DNA of 37,854 nt from CAZJOD01 sp964547525 (GTDB lineage: Bacteria; Bacillota; Clostridia; JAAYHZ01). A program made the translations under genes and the position numbers. The number at the start of each line of letters is the position of its first letter. Within the stretch, counting starts at the first letter, position 1. This document shows positions 7,052-15,508 of this stretch, in pieces. The notes under the pieces were generated by a model. It worked only from the letters and a program-made list of their open reading frames with translations. It was not told where the DNA came from and ran no database searches. The DNA is taken from NCBI GenBank assembly GCA_964547525.1, contig CAZJOD010000015.1:1-37854 (forward strand), read 5' to 3'.

Positions 7052-8413
7052 ATGGAAAACATTTTGATTGCGAATCGCGGTGAAATAGCCGTAAGAATAA
7101 TAAGAACATGCAAAAAACTCGGATTAAGAACCATAGCGGTGTATTCCGAAGCCGATGAAGGAGCGTTTCATACAAAAGTGGCAGATGAAGCGGTATGTAT
7201 CGGCAGATGGGAGCCGGATAACAGCTATCTTAATATAAAGACAATTTTGGCAGTGGCAAAAGCATACAATGTATCGGCTATTCACCCCGGTGTAGGTTTT
7301 TTATCTGAAATTCCCGCTTTTCGTAAATCTTGTGACGAAGAGGGAATTGTTTTTATAGGGCCGGACGCAAGTTCCATCGAACTTTTAGGCGATAAACAGC
7401 AAGCGCGACTTACAATGATAAAACATAATATTCCCGTGATACCCGGATCTCCCGGAGTTATTAAGTCATTTAAAGAAGCGGAAGAAACCGCGGAGAAAAT
7501 CGGATTCCCCGTTATGTTAAAAGCGATAAACGGTGGAGGCGGTGTGGGAATACGGATAGTAAACAATATGCAAGAGCTTATGACTCAATATCATTTGGCT
7601 GTAAGAGAAGCGAAAAACGCTTTCGGTAACGACAGTCTATATATCGAATCATATTTGCAAAACACTCGCCACATTGAAGTACAAATATTAGCCGACTCTT
7701 ACGGAAATACTTTGCATTTCGGTACAAGAGAATGCAGTTTGCAAAGAAAGAATCAAAAGCTGACAGAAGAAGCCCCGGCACCTTTTATATCCGAAGAAAC
7801 TCGACAGAGTATAGAAGAATCAGCCGTCAAGATAGCAAAAACCGTTGGTTACAAAAATGCCGGTACTGTAGAATTTTTACTTACTCAAGATGAGAAATTC
7901 TATTTTATGGAGATGAATACAAGAATTCAAGTGGAACATCCTGTGACCGAAAGTATATACGGTATAGATCTTATACAAGCTCAAATCCAGGTGGCCTTCG
8001 GTCATAAACTGATTTTATCCCAAAAGGACATATTTCATCGCGGGCATGCCATTGAATGCAGAATTAACGCCGAGAAGCCGGAAGAAGGCTTCAGACCTTC
8101 ACCGGGTTTGATTACAGGAATGGATCTACCGGGGGGTAACGGTGTTAGAGTTGACTCCGGTTTTACATCAGGTAATAAAATAACTCCTTTCTACGATTCC
8201 TTGGTTATGAAAATCATATGCCGTGGAGATAATCGTAAAGAAGCGATAAGGCTATCCGTACAGGCATTAGATGAATTGGATGTAAAAGGAATAGATACAA
8301 ACAAAGAATTTACAAAGAAAATATTGCAACATAAAGATTTTCAACAAGGCTCCATTTATACAAAATGGATAGAAGACATTTTTCTTGCTAAATATATGGA
8401 GAACAAAGTATGA
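7052..8413 (+). CDS. accC: Biotin carboxylase subunit of acetyl-CoA carboxylase
   Basis: ATP-dependent carboxylation of biotin on AccB. 453 residues, the standard length. N-terminal domain NILIANRGEIAVRIIRTCKKLG, an ATP-grasp domain, and MNTRIQVEHPVTE near residue 290 with the catalytic Glu and Arg. Two conserved loops differ from the family: HPGVGFLSEIP (residues 78-88; usual HPGYGFLSEN) and the ATP-binding glycine loop GGGGVGIR (usual GGGGRGMR). The catalytic residues appear intact, so it is likely functional. Its final bases overlap accD as ATGA, so the two are probably translationally coupled. Confidence 0.95.
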   Translation: MENILIANRGEIAVRIIRTCKKLGLRTIAVYSEADEGAFHTKVADEAVCIGRWEPDNSYLNIKTILAVAKAYNVSAIHPGVGFLSEIPAFRKSCDEEGIVFIGPDASSIELLGDKQQARLTMIKHNIPVIPGSPGVIKSFKEAEETAEKIGFPVMLKAINGGGGVGIRIVNNMQELMTQYHLAVREAKNAFGNDSLYIESYLQNTRHIEVQILADSYGNTLHFGTRECSLQRKNQKLTEEAPAPFISEETRQSIEESAVKIAKTVGYKNAGTVEFLLTQDEKFYFMEMNTRIQVEHPVTESIYGIDLIQAQIQVAFGHKLILSQKDIFHRGHAIECRINAEKPEEGFRPSPGLITGMDLPGGNGVRVDSGFTSGNKITPFYDSLVMKIICRGDNRKEAIRLSVQALDELDVKGIDTNKEFTKKILQHKDFQQGSIYTKWIEDIFLAKYMENKV

Positions 8414-9267
8414 AGCTTTTTAACGAAACAATAGAAAATAAATATATAAGCGGATTATCTGCTATTACAACTCCGCTAAAACTACAATGTGACAGTTGTA
8501 AAAAAGAAATATTGGCTGAAATAACATATGCCAACCACTCTACTTGTCCTTATTGCGGCTATCTGTACCGAATGCCGGCTCGCAGAAGAATAGCAATGAC
8601 AGCGGATCCCGGCAGTTTTACAGAACTTGACAGAGATTTGAAAACCAAAGATCCCCTAAGATTCCCCGAATATCAACAAAAGGTCACCAAAGCGCGTCAA
8701 GCGGCAAATTTACCTGAAGCTATCGTTACGGGTTATTGTACTGTAAAAGGTCAAAAGACCGCTATAGCTGTTATGGACTCATATTTTATGATGGGCAGTA
8801 TGGGAACCACAGTAGGAGAAAAAATAGTTCGAATGACCGAATATGCTACTGAAAACAATCTACCGGTAGTAATATTTTGTTCCTCCGGAGGCGCCCGAAT
8901 GCAAGAAGGAATGTATTCTCTTCTTCAAATGTCGAGAACTACCATTGCTTTGTCAAAACATAGTGAAGCGGGTCTTTTATATGTAAGTGTATTAACAAAT
9001 CCCACTACCGGTGGAGTAACGGCAAGTTTTGCCATGCAAGGAGATGTAATACTGGCCGAACCTAACGCTTTAATAGGTTTTGCAGGACCTAGAGTCATAC
9101 AACAAACAGTTAATAAAACATTGCCCGAAGGATTTCAAACATCGGAATATTTATATGAACACGGAATTATTGACAGAATCGTTCCAAGACCGGAACTGAA
9201 AGATACTCTTTATCAGTTGCTTGCGTTCCACAACAAGGATGCGGCGGATATTAGAAAGGAGAATTAA
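8410..9267 (+). CDS. accD: Acetyl-CoA carboxylase carboxyltransferase beta subunit
   Basis: Together with AccA transfers the carboxyl from biotin to acetyl-CoA. 285 residues. A four-Cys zinc ribbon is visible at C27, C30, C46 and C49 (CDSCKK and CPYCGY). The crotonase-type core includes SSGGARMQEGMYSLLQM, the oxyanion/biotin-binding loop, and TNPTTGGVTASFAM. It starts at the ATGA overlap with accC and ends 3 nt before accA. Confidence 0.96.
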   Translation: MKLFNETIENKYISGLSAITTPLKLQCDSCKKEILAEITYANHSTCPYCGYLYRMPARRRIAMTADPGSFTELDRDLKTKDPLRFPEYQQKVTKARQAANLPEAIVTGYCTVKGQKTAIAVMDSYFMMGSMGTTVGEKIVRMTEYATENNLPVVIFCSSGGARMQEGMYSLLQMSRTTIALSKHSEAGLLYVSVLTNPTTGGVTASFAMQGDVILAEPNALIGFAGPRVIQQTVNKTLPEGFQTSEYLYEHGIIDRIVPRPELKDTLYQLLAFHNKDAADIRKEN

Positions 9268-9270
9268 ATT

Positions 9271-10137
9271 ATGGAAGCTATATCAAACGAAGCAAGGTTA
9301 AATAATCAACCCTCTCAGAAAGTTTTTCCGCTTTCTAGGAACTATGAAAGCGCATGGGAATGTGTTAAAAGAGCGAGGATGCAAAACCGACCCCAAGCAA
9401 GGGAATATATGGATAAATTATTTGAAAACCACTTTGAATTAAAAGGTGACAGATGTTTCGGAGATGATTCGTCTATCATCACTTCCATCGCTTGGTTCGA
9501 CGGAATACCGGTTACGGTTATAGGACAACAAAAAGGTCATACATTACCTGAAAGAATGACTTGTAATTTTGGCATGCCTCACCCCGAAGGATATAGGAAA
9601 TCAATAAGAGCGTTACGACAAGCGGAAAAGTTCAATCGTCCGGTTATTTGTTTTGTAGATACACCCGGAGCTTTTTGCGGAGTCGAAGCCGAAGAAAGAG
9701 GGCAAGGTCTTATTATTGCACAACACTTAAATGTTATGGCTACACTTAAGGTTCCTGTAATCTCGGTAATAATAGGAGAAGGAGGTAGTGGCGGCGCTTT
9801 GGCATTAACATTATCCGACAGGTTAATAATGCTGGAAAACAGCTATTTTTCCGTTATATCACCGGAGGGATGTGCGTCAATACTTTTTAAAGACAGTTCA
9901 TTGGCACCTGATGCCGCAGACAGTTTAAAACTTACCGCAAAAGATTTGTACAATTTTGAAATGGCTGATTATTTGATATCAGAAAATGAGAATTTCTGTA
10001 AAGATAATATGGATGATACAATTTTTGAACTGAAAAAAATATTAGAAGAAAATATACGCGAATTGAGAAAATTGTCTTCTAACGAATTGATAGAGCAAAG
10101 ACACACAAAATATTTGCAGATGAAAGGATGTTCATAA
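9271..10137 (+). CDS. accA: Acetyl-CoA carboxylase carboxyltransferase alpha subunit
   Basis: Alpha half of the carboxyltransferase alpha2beta2. 288 residues, somewhat shorter than the 310-320 residues of E. coli. Conserved GQQKGHT, CFVDTPGAFCGVEAEERGQG and GEGGSGGALAL segments make up the biotin-binding face. The ATG at 9271 uses AGGAG located inside the end of accD. fabH begins just after the stop. Confidence 0.96.
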   Translation: MEAISNEARLNNQPSQKVFPLSRNYESAWECVKRARMQNRPQAREYMDKLFENHFELKGDRCFGDDSSIITSIAWFDGIPVTVIGQQKGHTLPERMTCNFGMPHPEGYRKSIRALRQAEKFNRPVICFVDTPGAFCGVEAEERGQGLIIAQHLNVMATLKVPVISVIIGEGGSGGALALTLSDRLIMLENSYFSVISPEGCASILFKDSSLAPDAADSLKLTAKDLYNFEMADYLISENENFCKDNMDDTIFELKKILEENIRELRKLSSNELIEQRHTKYLQMKGCS

Positions 10138-10138
10138 A

Positions 10139-11119
10139 TTGATAGCACCGGTAAAAATTGCGGGAATCGGTGAAGGATTACCGAAAACGATTATTACGAA
10201 TAAAATGATGGAAGATGTGGTCGATACCAGTGACGAATGGATAAAACAAAGGACCGGCATACAACAAAGACATATACTAACAGATGATAGTATTGTATCC
10301 ATTAGTATAAAAGCTTGTATGAACGCTTTGGATTCGGCAGGTGTAACGCCCGATGAAATAGGTATGACAGTTGCATGTACTTTATCATCCGATTATATAA
10401 CACCTTCCTTGGCGGGCTGTATTCAAAAATCCTTGGGCTTGCCTTACGGCCCGGCCTTTGATCTTTCCGCGGGATGTACGGGCTTTATATATGCCCTTGT
10501 AAGTGCCGCTTCCTTAATGGATACATTAGCCGTTGATACGGCTTTAGTGGTTTCCGGAGAAGGGCTTTCAAGAAAAATAAACTGGTCGGATCGAGCATCG
10601 TGTGTTTTGTTCGGTGACGGTGCAGGAGCCGTAGTCTTAAAAAAAAGTAAGACCGCTTGTTTAAATTACCCACTTTTAATGGGCAAAAGCGACACGAACG
10701 ACGTTTTGGTAATAAAAAACAAACTTGACGATACGCCTTGGCATGTATATGATAAAGAACAAAACGATAAACTTCAAATGAAAGGCAGAGAAGTATTTGA
10801 ATTTGCATCTGAAGTTCTGGCAACCACATTGGAGTACCTAAAAGAAAAATGTGGAGACAAACCTTTTAATAAAATCATACCTCATCAGGCAAATACCAGA
10901 ATAATAGATTATGTATCACGAATAACGGGTTTTAAACAAGACCAATTCTTTTTAAATTTATCCCGTTTTGCCAATACTTCTTCAGCCAGTATCCCGCTGG
11001 CTTTATGGGACGCTTACAATCAAGGATGGCTTGTGTCGGGTGACAGACTCGCCTTGGTCGGTTTCGGTTCGGGATTGACATGGGGTGGCGTTGTTGTTGA
11101 CTGGACACTTGATATATAA
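10139..11119 (+). CDS. fabH: 3-oxoacyl-ACP synthase III
   Basis: Initiates fatty acid synthesis by condensing an acyl-CoA primer with malonyl-ACP. 326 residues. The triad is visible: Cys in DLSAGCTGF, His in IPHQANTRI and Asn in RFANTSSASIPLA. The substrate-recognition segment SDEWIKQRTGI is present. The start is TTG at 10139, one base after the accA stop, with only a weak AAAGGA upstream, so translation probably depends on coupling to accA. No ATG is available nearby in frame at the family start position. Confidence 0.94.
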   Translation: MIAPVKIAGIGEGLPKTIITNKMMEDVVDTSDEWIKQRTGIQQRHILTDDSIVSISIKACMNALDSAGVTPDEIGMTVACTLSSDYITPSLAGCIQKSLGLPYGPAFDLSAGCTGFIYALVSAASLMDTLAVDTALVVSGEGLSRKINWSDRASCVLFGDGAGAVVLKKSKTACLNYPLLMGKSDTNDVLVIKNKLDDTPWHVYDKEQNDKLQMKGREVFEFASEVLATTLEYLKEKCGDKPFNKIIPHQANTRIIDYVSRITGFKQDQFFLNLSRFANTSSASIPLALWDAYNQGWLVSGDRLALVGFGSGLTWGGVVVDWTLDI

Positions 11120-11157
11120 ACTCAAAAACATATATTTAATTTAACGGAGGATTTATC

Positions 11158-11391
11158 ATGAAAGAAATAGTAACAAAAATATTAATGGATCAATTGGACT
11201 TAACAAGGGAAGAGATCACCAAAGACAAATCGTTTTCTGACGATTTCACAATGGACTCTTTGGATATGGTGGAAATGCTAATCGAATTAGAAAAAGCTAC
11301 AAATATCAAAATTGAAAATGAAGAATTGGAAAATATCCAAACAGTAGGTGACTTGGTTTCTTTCTTAGAGGAAAAGAAAAATGCAAAGTAA
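11158..11391 (+). CDS. acpP: Acyl carrier protein
   Basis: Carries growing acyl chains on phosphopantetheine. 77 residues, acidic, with the DSLDMVE motif; Ser34 is the attachment site. GGAGG lies upstream of the ATG at 11158. Its end overlaps the fabK start by 11 nt, which supports coupling. Confidence 0.95.
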   Translation: MKEIVTKILMDQLDLTREEITKDKSFSDDFTMDSLDMVEMLIELEKATNIKIENEELENIQTVGDLVSFLEEKKNAK

Positions 11392-12346
11392 ATTTAACAG
11401 TTTAACAAGAATTTTAAAGACAAAGTATCCCTTAATACAAGGAGGTATGGCTTGGATATCCGATGCATGCTTAGCTGCATCGGTATCGAACGCAGGGGGT
11501 TTGGGCGTGATCGCAGCCGGTAATGCTCCGACTTCATGGGTTAAGGAACAAATTCGTCTTATAAGAACAAAAACCGACCGTCCTTTCGGACTGAACATAA
11601 TGCTGTTAAGCCCGTATGCCGACGAAATAGCGGCTTTAGCTTCGGAGGAAAAAGTACCGGTGGTTATAACAGGTGCGGGAAACCCCGGAAAGTACATTAA
11701 AGCTTGGAAAGAAAACGGTATTATTACGGCTCCTGTCGTAGCGAGTAGTGCATTGGCAATAATGATGGAAAAAACGGGAGTCGATTTTGTAATAGCCGAA
11801 GGATGTGAAGCCGGCGGACATATAGGAGAGATGACTTCTATGGTTCTTACACCGGATATTGTACGTTCGGTTTCTATTCCGGTTGTCGCGGCAGGGGGCA
11901 TTTGTGATGCAAATTCCGTAGCCGCTGCATTTTGTCTTGGCGCATCAGGTGTTCAGGTAGGCACAAGATTTATTTTATCTACAGACTGTAACGCTCACAT
12001 TAATTATAAAGAAAAAATAATCAAGTCCAAAGATATTGACAGCCGTGTTACCGGAAGAGTGACAGGGCACCCTGTGCGTATATTGAGAAATAACCTTAGC
12101 AGAAAAATGTCCGCTCTTGAATTTGAAGAAAACGCAGCTGAGAAAATAGAAAAACTCGGCGAAGGATCTTTACGTAAAGCGGTTGTTGACGGAGATGTCA
12201 GGGAAGGTTCGGTTATGTCCGGACAGTGTGCATGCTTGCTGGATAAGGTGCAAACCACCGAAGAAATAATTAAAGAATTATTCGACACAGACATATTCCG
12301 AACTATGGGTTCAGGTATTTTGAATTTAGCTGAAACTTACCAATAA
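11381..12346 (+). CDS. fabK: Enoyl-ACP reductase II (FMN-dependent)
   Basis: Reduces enoyl-ACP in the last step of each elongation round, as in streptococci and Clostridia that lack or supplement FabI. 321 residues with a TIM barrel of the nitronate monooxygenase/FabK type: PLIQGGMAWISD at the N-terminus, NAGGLGVIAAG, the flavin-binding EGCEAGGHIG and the phosphate site VVAAGGICDA with GASGVQVGTRF. Similar to nitronate monooxygenases, but the position between acpP and fabG identifies it as FabK. Confidence 0.95.
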   Translation: MQSKFNSLTRILKTKYPLIQGGMAWISDACLAASVSNAGGLGVIAAGNAPTSWVKEQIRLIRTKTDRPFGLNIMLLSPYADEIAALASEEKVPVVITGAGNPGKYIKAWKENGIITAPVVASSALAIMMEKTGVDFVIAEGCEAGGHIGEMTSMVLTPDIVRSVSIPVVAAGGICDANSVAAAFCLGASGVQVGTRFILSTDCNAHINYKEKIIKSKDIDSRVTGRVTGHPVRILRNNLSRKMSALEFEENAAEKIEKLGEGSLRKAVVDGDVREGSVMSGQCACLLDKVQTTEEIIKELFDTDIFRTMGSGILNLAETYQ

Positions 12347-12469
12347 GCGTTGAAATAACCGAATCTAAAACTTTATAATAAAATATGTCAAAAGGAATAT
12401 ACTACCGGGTCATTCTTAACGACACGGATACCCTTTGATAACATAAAAATAGTCAGGAGTGTGGGAAAG
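12347..12469. other. fabK-fabG gap where fabD is usually found
   Basis: 123 nt with no supported gene, terminator or strong promoter. In many Firmicute clusters fabD sits between fabK and fabG. I find no recognisable remnant of malonyl-transacylase coding here. Confidence 0.4.
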
Positions 12470-13207
12470 TTGGCAAAAACAGCATTGGTTACAGGAGCGT
12501 CCGGTGGGATCGGAGAAGCCGTGGCTTTAGAATTGGCACGTTCAGGATATGATATCGGTATACATTATAGAAGTAACGAAGCTAAAGCTGTGGAATTGAA
12601 AAAAACTATAAGCGAAACGACAACTCAAAAAGCCGTATTGATCAAAGGAGATTTGTCGAAAGCAGCCGACTGTAAATATGTGGTTGATACTTGCATAAAA
12701 GAGTTGGGTGGATTATACGCATTGATAAACAACGCAGGATTAACAGATGATACTTTGTTGATGCGCATGAAGGACGAACAATTTGAAAAAGTTATGAATG
12801 CGAATCTTAACAGCTGTTTTTATTGTACAAGAGAGGCTCTGTCATACCTGCTAAAAGCCCGGGAAGGACGTATAATTAATATTTCATCTATTGTGGGAAT
12901 TACCGGCAACATCGGTCAAGCCAATTATGCGGCTTCAAAGGCTGCTATTATCGGGTTCAGTAAATCATGTGCGAAAGAAACGGCCAGAAGGGGTATTTGT
13001 GTGAACGTTGTGGCTCCGGGATATGTACAAACAGCCATGACCGAAAGCTTAAGCGATGAGATCAAGAAAACCATGCTGGATCATATACCTCTGAAAAGAT
13101 TCGGCACACCGGAGGATATTGCAGGCGTGGTCGGCTTTTTATGCAGTGATGCCGCTTCATATATTACAGGGCAGGTAATCGTTGTAGACGGTGGAATGGT
13201 AATGTAA
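12470..13207 (+). CDS. fabG: 3-oxoacyl-ACP reductase
   Basis: NADPH-dependent reduction of 3-oxoacyl-ACP. About 245 residues from TTG at 12470, giving MAKTALVTGASGGIGEA, the usual short lead before the TGxxxGxG motif. AGGAG at 12455-12459 is 10 nt upstream. A GTG at 12461 is also in frame, but it lies only one base after AGGAG and is unlikely. NNAG, the Ser in INISSIVG and YAASK give the SDR active site. The C-terminal YITGQVIVVDGGM is typical of FabG. Confidence 0.95.
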   Translation: MAKTALVTGASGGIGEAVALELARSGYDIGIHYRSNEAKAVELKKTISETTTQKAVLIKGDLSKAADCKYVVDTCIKELGGLYALINNAGLTDDTLLMRMKDEQFEKVMNANLNSCFYCTREALSYLLKAREGRIINISSIVGITGNIGQANYAASKAAIIGFSKSCAKETARRGICVNVVAPGYVQTAMTESLSDEIKKTMLDHIPLKRFGTPEDIAGVVGFLCSDAASYITGQVIVVDGGMVM

Positions 13208-13228
13208 AGGGATAGGAGAGTTCATTAT

Positions 13229-14464
13229 ATGAAAAACAAAGTGACGGTTACCGGAATGGGGACGATATGTCCTATAGGTAACAATGTGGAAATAGCGTTT
13301 AAATCGGCCGCAAACGGAGTGTGCGGTATAAGTACGGCTACAAGGTTTGACACCGGGCTTACGGGAATAACGGTAGCGGGTGAGGTAAAAGATTTAGAAT
13401 CGGTGTTACCTGTTAGTAAAAGGGAAGCCCGTCGCCTTGATTTGTTCACCCAATTTGCCATCACCGCAGCTTATGAGGCTTGGAGTAATGCAAATATAAA
13501 AGAAGAAGATTTTGATAGTGAACGTGTAGGAGTTTTTTTAGGAAGTGGTATGGGAGGCCTGGAAACTATATGTGAGCAAGATCGTTTATTGTGTAGCCAA
13601 GGTTCACTTGGTGTTTCACCTATGTTCATACCGAAAACCATTATAAATATAGCTGCAGGCATGATTGCTATAAAATTAGGGCTTCACGGACCGTGTTACG
13701 GTATAGTATCCGCTTGTTCTTCAGGCACCGACGCCATAGGACAGGCTTATTACGCAATAAAAGAAGGGCGTTTGGATGCGGTTCTCGTCGGAGGTACGGA
13801 GGCTGTTTTAAATGATTTAGCCGTACAGGGTTTTCACCAAATGCAAGCTTTATCAGAAAGTACCGACCCTGCCAGAGCGTGTATTCCCTTTGACGAAGAA
13901 AGACAAGGCTTTGTTATGGGTGAAGGCGCCGCCTTCTTACTATTAGAAAGTGAAGAATCGGCATTAAGACGTAATGCTATCATATACGGAGAAATTGCCG
14001 GCTTCGGTCAAACATGTGACGCATACCATGTTACCGCACCTTTTAGTGAGGGTACATATGCCGCACGCGCCATGGAGCTGGCTATAAACGACGCCGGCAT
14101 ACAAAAAGAACAGGTTGGATATATCAATGCTCATGGCACCGGTACACCGCTAAACGACAGTATTGAATCAACAGCTATTAAAAAATGCTTCGGAGAACAC
14201 AGTAAATCCCTGCTTGTGAGTTCAACCAAGTCTATGACTGCACATATGCTAGGTGCCGCGGGAGCTTTAGAAGCGGTATTGACGCTTAAAGCATTACAAA
14301 ATAATATCGCTCCTCCTACTATGGGTTTGATTAAAGAAGGCGAAGGATGCGATCTCGACTATGTTAAAGGCTGTAGAAGAACAATGAATACACAATACGC
14401 TTTATCGAACTCATTCGGATTCGGGGGACATAACAGTTCTTTATTGTTCAAGAAAGGAGTGTAG
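13229..14464 (+). CDS. fabF: 3-oxoacyl-ACP synthase II
   Basis: Chain-elongating ketosynthase. 411 residues. The Cys-His-His triad is visible in SACSSGTDAIG, NAHGTGTPLND and KSMTAHMLGAAGA. Conserved GSGMGG and the C-terminal NSFGFGGHNSSL are present. The ATG at 13229 has GGAG upstream with slightly long spacing. It is followed by fabZ after 8 nt. Confidence 0.96.
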   Translation: MKNKVTVTGMGTICPIGNNVEIAFKSAANGVCGISTATRFDTGLTGITVAGEVKDLESVLPVSKREARRLDLFTQFAITAAYEAWSNANIKEEDFDSERVGVFLGSGMGGLETICEQDRLLCSQGSLGVSPMFIPKTIINIAAGMIAIKLGLHGPCYGIVSACSSGTDAIGQAYYAIKEGRLDAVLVGGTEAVLNDLAVQGFHQMQALSESTDPARACIPFDEERQGFVMGEGAAFLLLESEESALRRNAIIYGEIAGFGQTCDAYHVTAPFSEGTYAARAMELAINDAGIQKEQVGYINAHGTGTPLNDSIESTAIKKCFGEHSKSLLVSSTKSMTAHMLGAAGALEAVLTLKALQNNIAPPTMGLIKEGEGCDLDYVKGCRRTMNTQYALSNSFGFGGHNSSLLFKKGV

Positions 14465-14472
14465 ATAAAATA

Positions 14473-14913
14473 ATGCTTGGTATTGAAGAAATAAAAAAAA
14501 TACTTCCCCATAGAGAACCCTTTTTGTTAATTGATAGAATTGACGAGTTGGAAATAGGTAAAAGAGCGGTATCAAGAAAAGCTGTAAGTGGAAACGAATG
14601 GTTTTTTATGGGACATTTTAAGGACACAAAAATAATGCCGGGAGTATTAATGCTTGAAGCGGTAGCTCAAACAGGCGCCGTTGCCTTACTGACAATGGAC
14701 GAAATGAAGGGAAAGCTGGCGTTTTTAGGAAAAATTAAAAATGCTAAATTTGTTAAAAAAGTAATTCCGGGCGATGTTATAGTTATAGACGCTGAAATCG
14801 AGAGTCTATACAAAAATATAGGAACCGGAAAAGGGAGAGCTACAGTTGACGGAGAATTAGCGGTAGAATGTTCGTTTATATTTGCTATTTCAGATCAACC
14901 GGAGCAACAATAA
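14473..14913 (+). CDS. fabZ: 3-hydroxyacyl-ACP dehydratase
   Basis: Dehydrates 3-hydroxyacyl-ACP. 146 residues, a single hot-dog fold. The catalytic His is in FMGHFKDTK and the catalytic Glu in MLEAVAQTGA. The loop between them reads KDTKIMPG rather than the common PGNPIMPG. The LPHREPFLLIDRI start is typical. It is the last gene before the operon terminator; AGGAG inside the end of fabF serves as ribosome site. Confidence 0.95.
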   Translation: MLGIEEIKKILPHREPFLLIDRIDELEIGKRAVSRKAVSGNEWFFMGHFKDTKIMPGVLMLEAVAQTGAVALLTMDEMKGKLAFLGKIKNAKFVKKVIPGDVIVIDAEIESLYKNIGTGKGRATVDGELAVECSFIFAISDQPEQQ

Positions 14914-14956
14914 ATCTTACATTTTGCATTAGTACCAAATGATAGCTCTTACTTAC

Positions 14957-14980
14957 AGGGGGTTTTATACCCCTTTTATT
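14957..14980 (+). terminator. Terminator of the acc-fab operon
   Basis: AGGGG (14957-14961) pairs with CCCCT (14970-14974), followed by TTTATTT on the plus strand. It has no T-run for the minus strand, so it acts on the fab operon only. Confidence 0.8.
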
Positions 14981-15010
14981 TGTAACGTTTTTTAACCGGT
15001 TTATCGTTAT

Positions 15011-15046
15011 GATTCTACCGCAATAACTCTTTTTCGCAGTAAAATC
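15011..15046 (-). repeat. Collapsed inverted-repeat element; hairpin just after aroQ
   Basis: On the minus strand GATTTTACTGC can pair with GCGGTAGAATC (11 bp with two G-U pairs) starting 4 nt after the aroQ stop. Both arms resemble the terminal repeats (ATTTYACTGCAATAA) of the larger elements at 22144-22260 and 26726-26843, so it looks like an internally deleted copy. There is no U-run; it may stabilise the 3' end of the aro message. Confidence 0.5.
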
Positions 15047-15049
15047 TTA

Positions 15050-15490
15050 TTATTTATTTTTTTCTATATATTCTTTTACCATATTTAGCGCTATGGCATA
15101 CCCTTTTATACCTTTACCGTAGATTTGTCCTATACACGCCGATGCTGTGACCGAATGCCTCCTGAAATCTTCTCTTTTGTGTATATCACTGATATGGACT
15201 TCAACGGCAGGCAACCCTACGGCTTTTAACGCGTCCAATAAAGCTATACTATAATGAGTATATGCTGCAGGATTAATAACAATACCGTCAAATGCACCAT
15301 ACGCTTGTTGTATCAGATCAATTAATTTTCCTTCATAATTACTCTGATGTATCTCTACGTCAATACCAAGCACTCCGGCTTCTTCATATATGCTTTTACA
15401 CAATGTATCATATCCTGTTTTACCATATATTTCAGGCTCTCTGACACCTAACATATTTAAATTAGGTCCGTTTAATACCAAAATTTTCAT
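15050..15490 (-). CDS. aroQ: 3-dehydroquinate dehydratase, type II
   Basis: Third step of the shikimate pathway: dehydroquinate to dehydroshikimate. 146 residues, typical for the dodecameric type II enzyme. LNGPNLNMLGVREPEIYG holds the catalytic Arg and Tyr loop; NPAAYTHYSIALLDAL and EVHISDIHKREDFRRHS hold the Asn and His and the lid-side residues. GGAGG precedes the ATG. Last gene of the operon, 18 nt after aroE. Confidence 0.96.
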   Translation of the reverse strand: MKILVLNGPNLNMLGVREPEIYGKTGYDTLCKSIYEEAGVLGIDVEIHQSNYEGKLIDLIQQAYGAFDGIVINPAAYTHYSIALLDALKAVGLPAVEVHISDIHKREDFRRHSVTASACIGQIYGKGIKGYAIALNMVKEYIEKNK

Positions 15491-15508
15491 AATTCCTCCA
15501 TATAACGC

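Noticed and set aside
14930..14946. Possible FapR site TTAGTACCAAATGATAG after fabZ
   Set aside because: The left half matches the consensus but the right half does not (about 11 of 17), and it lies just before a terminator with no promoter to control.
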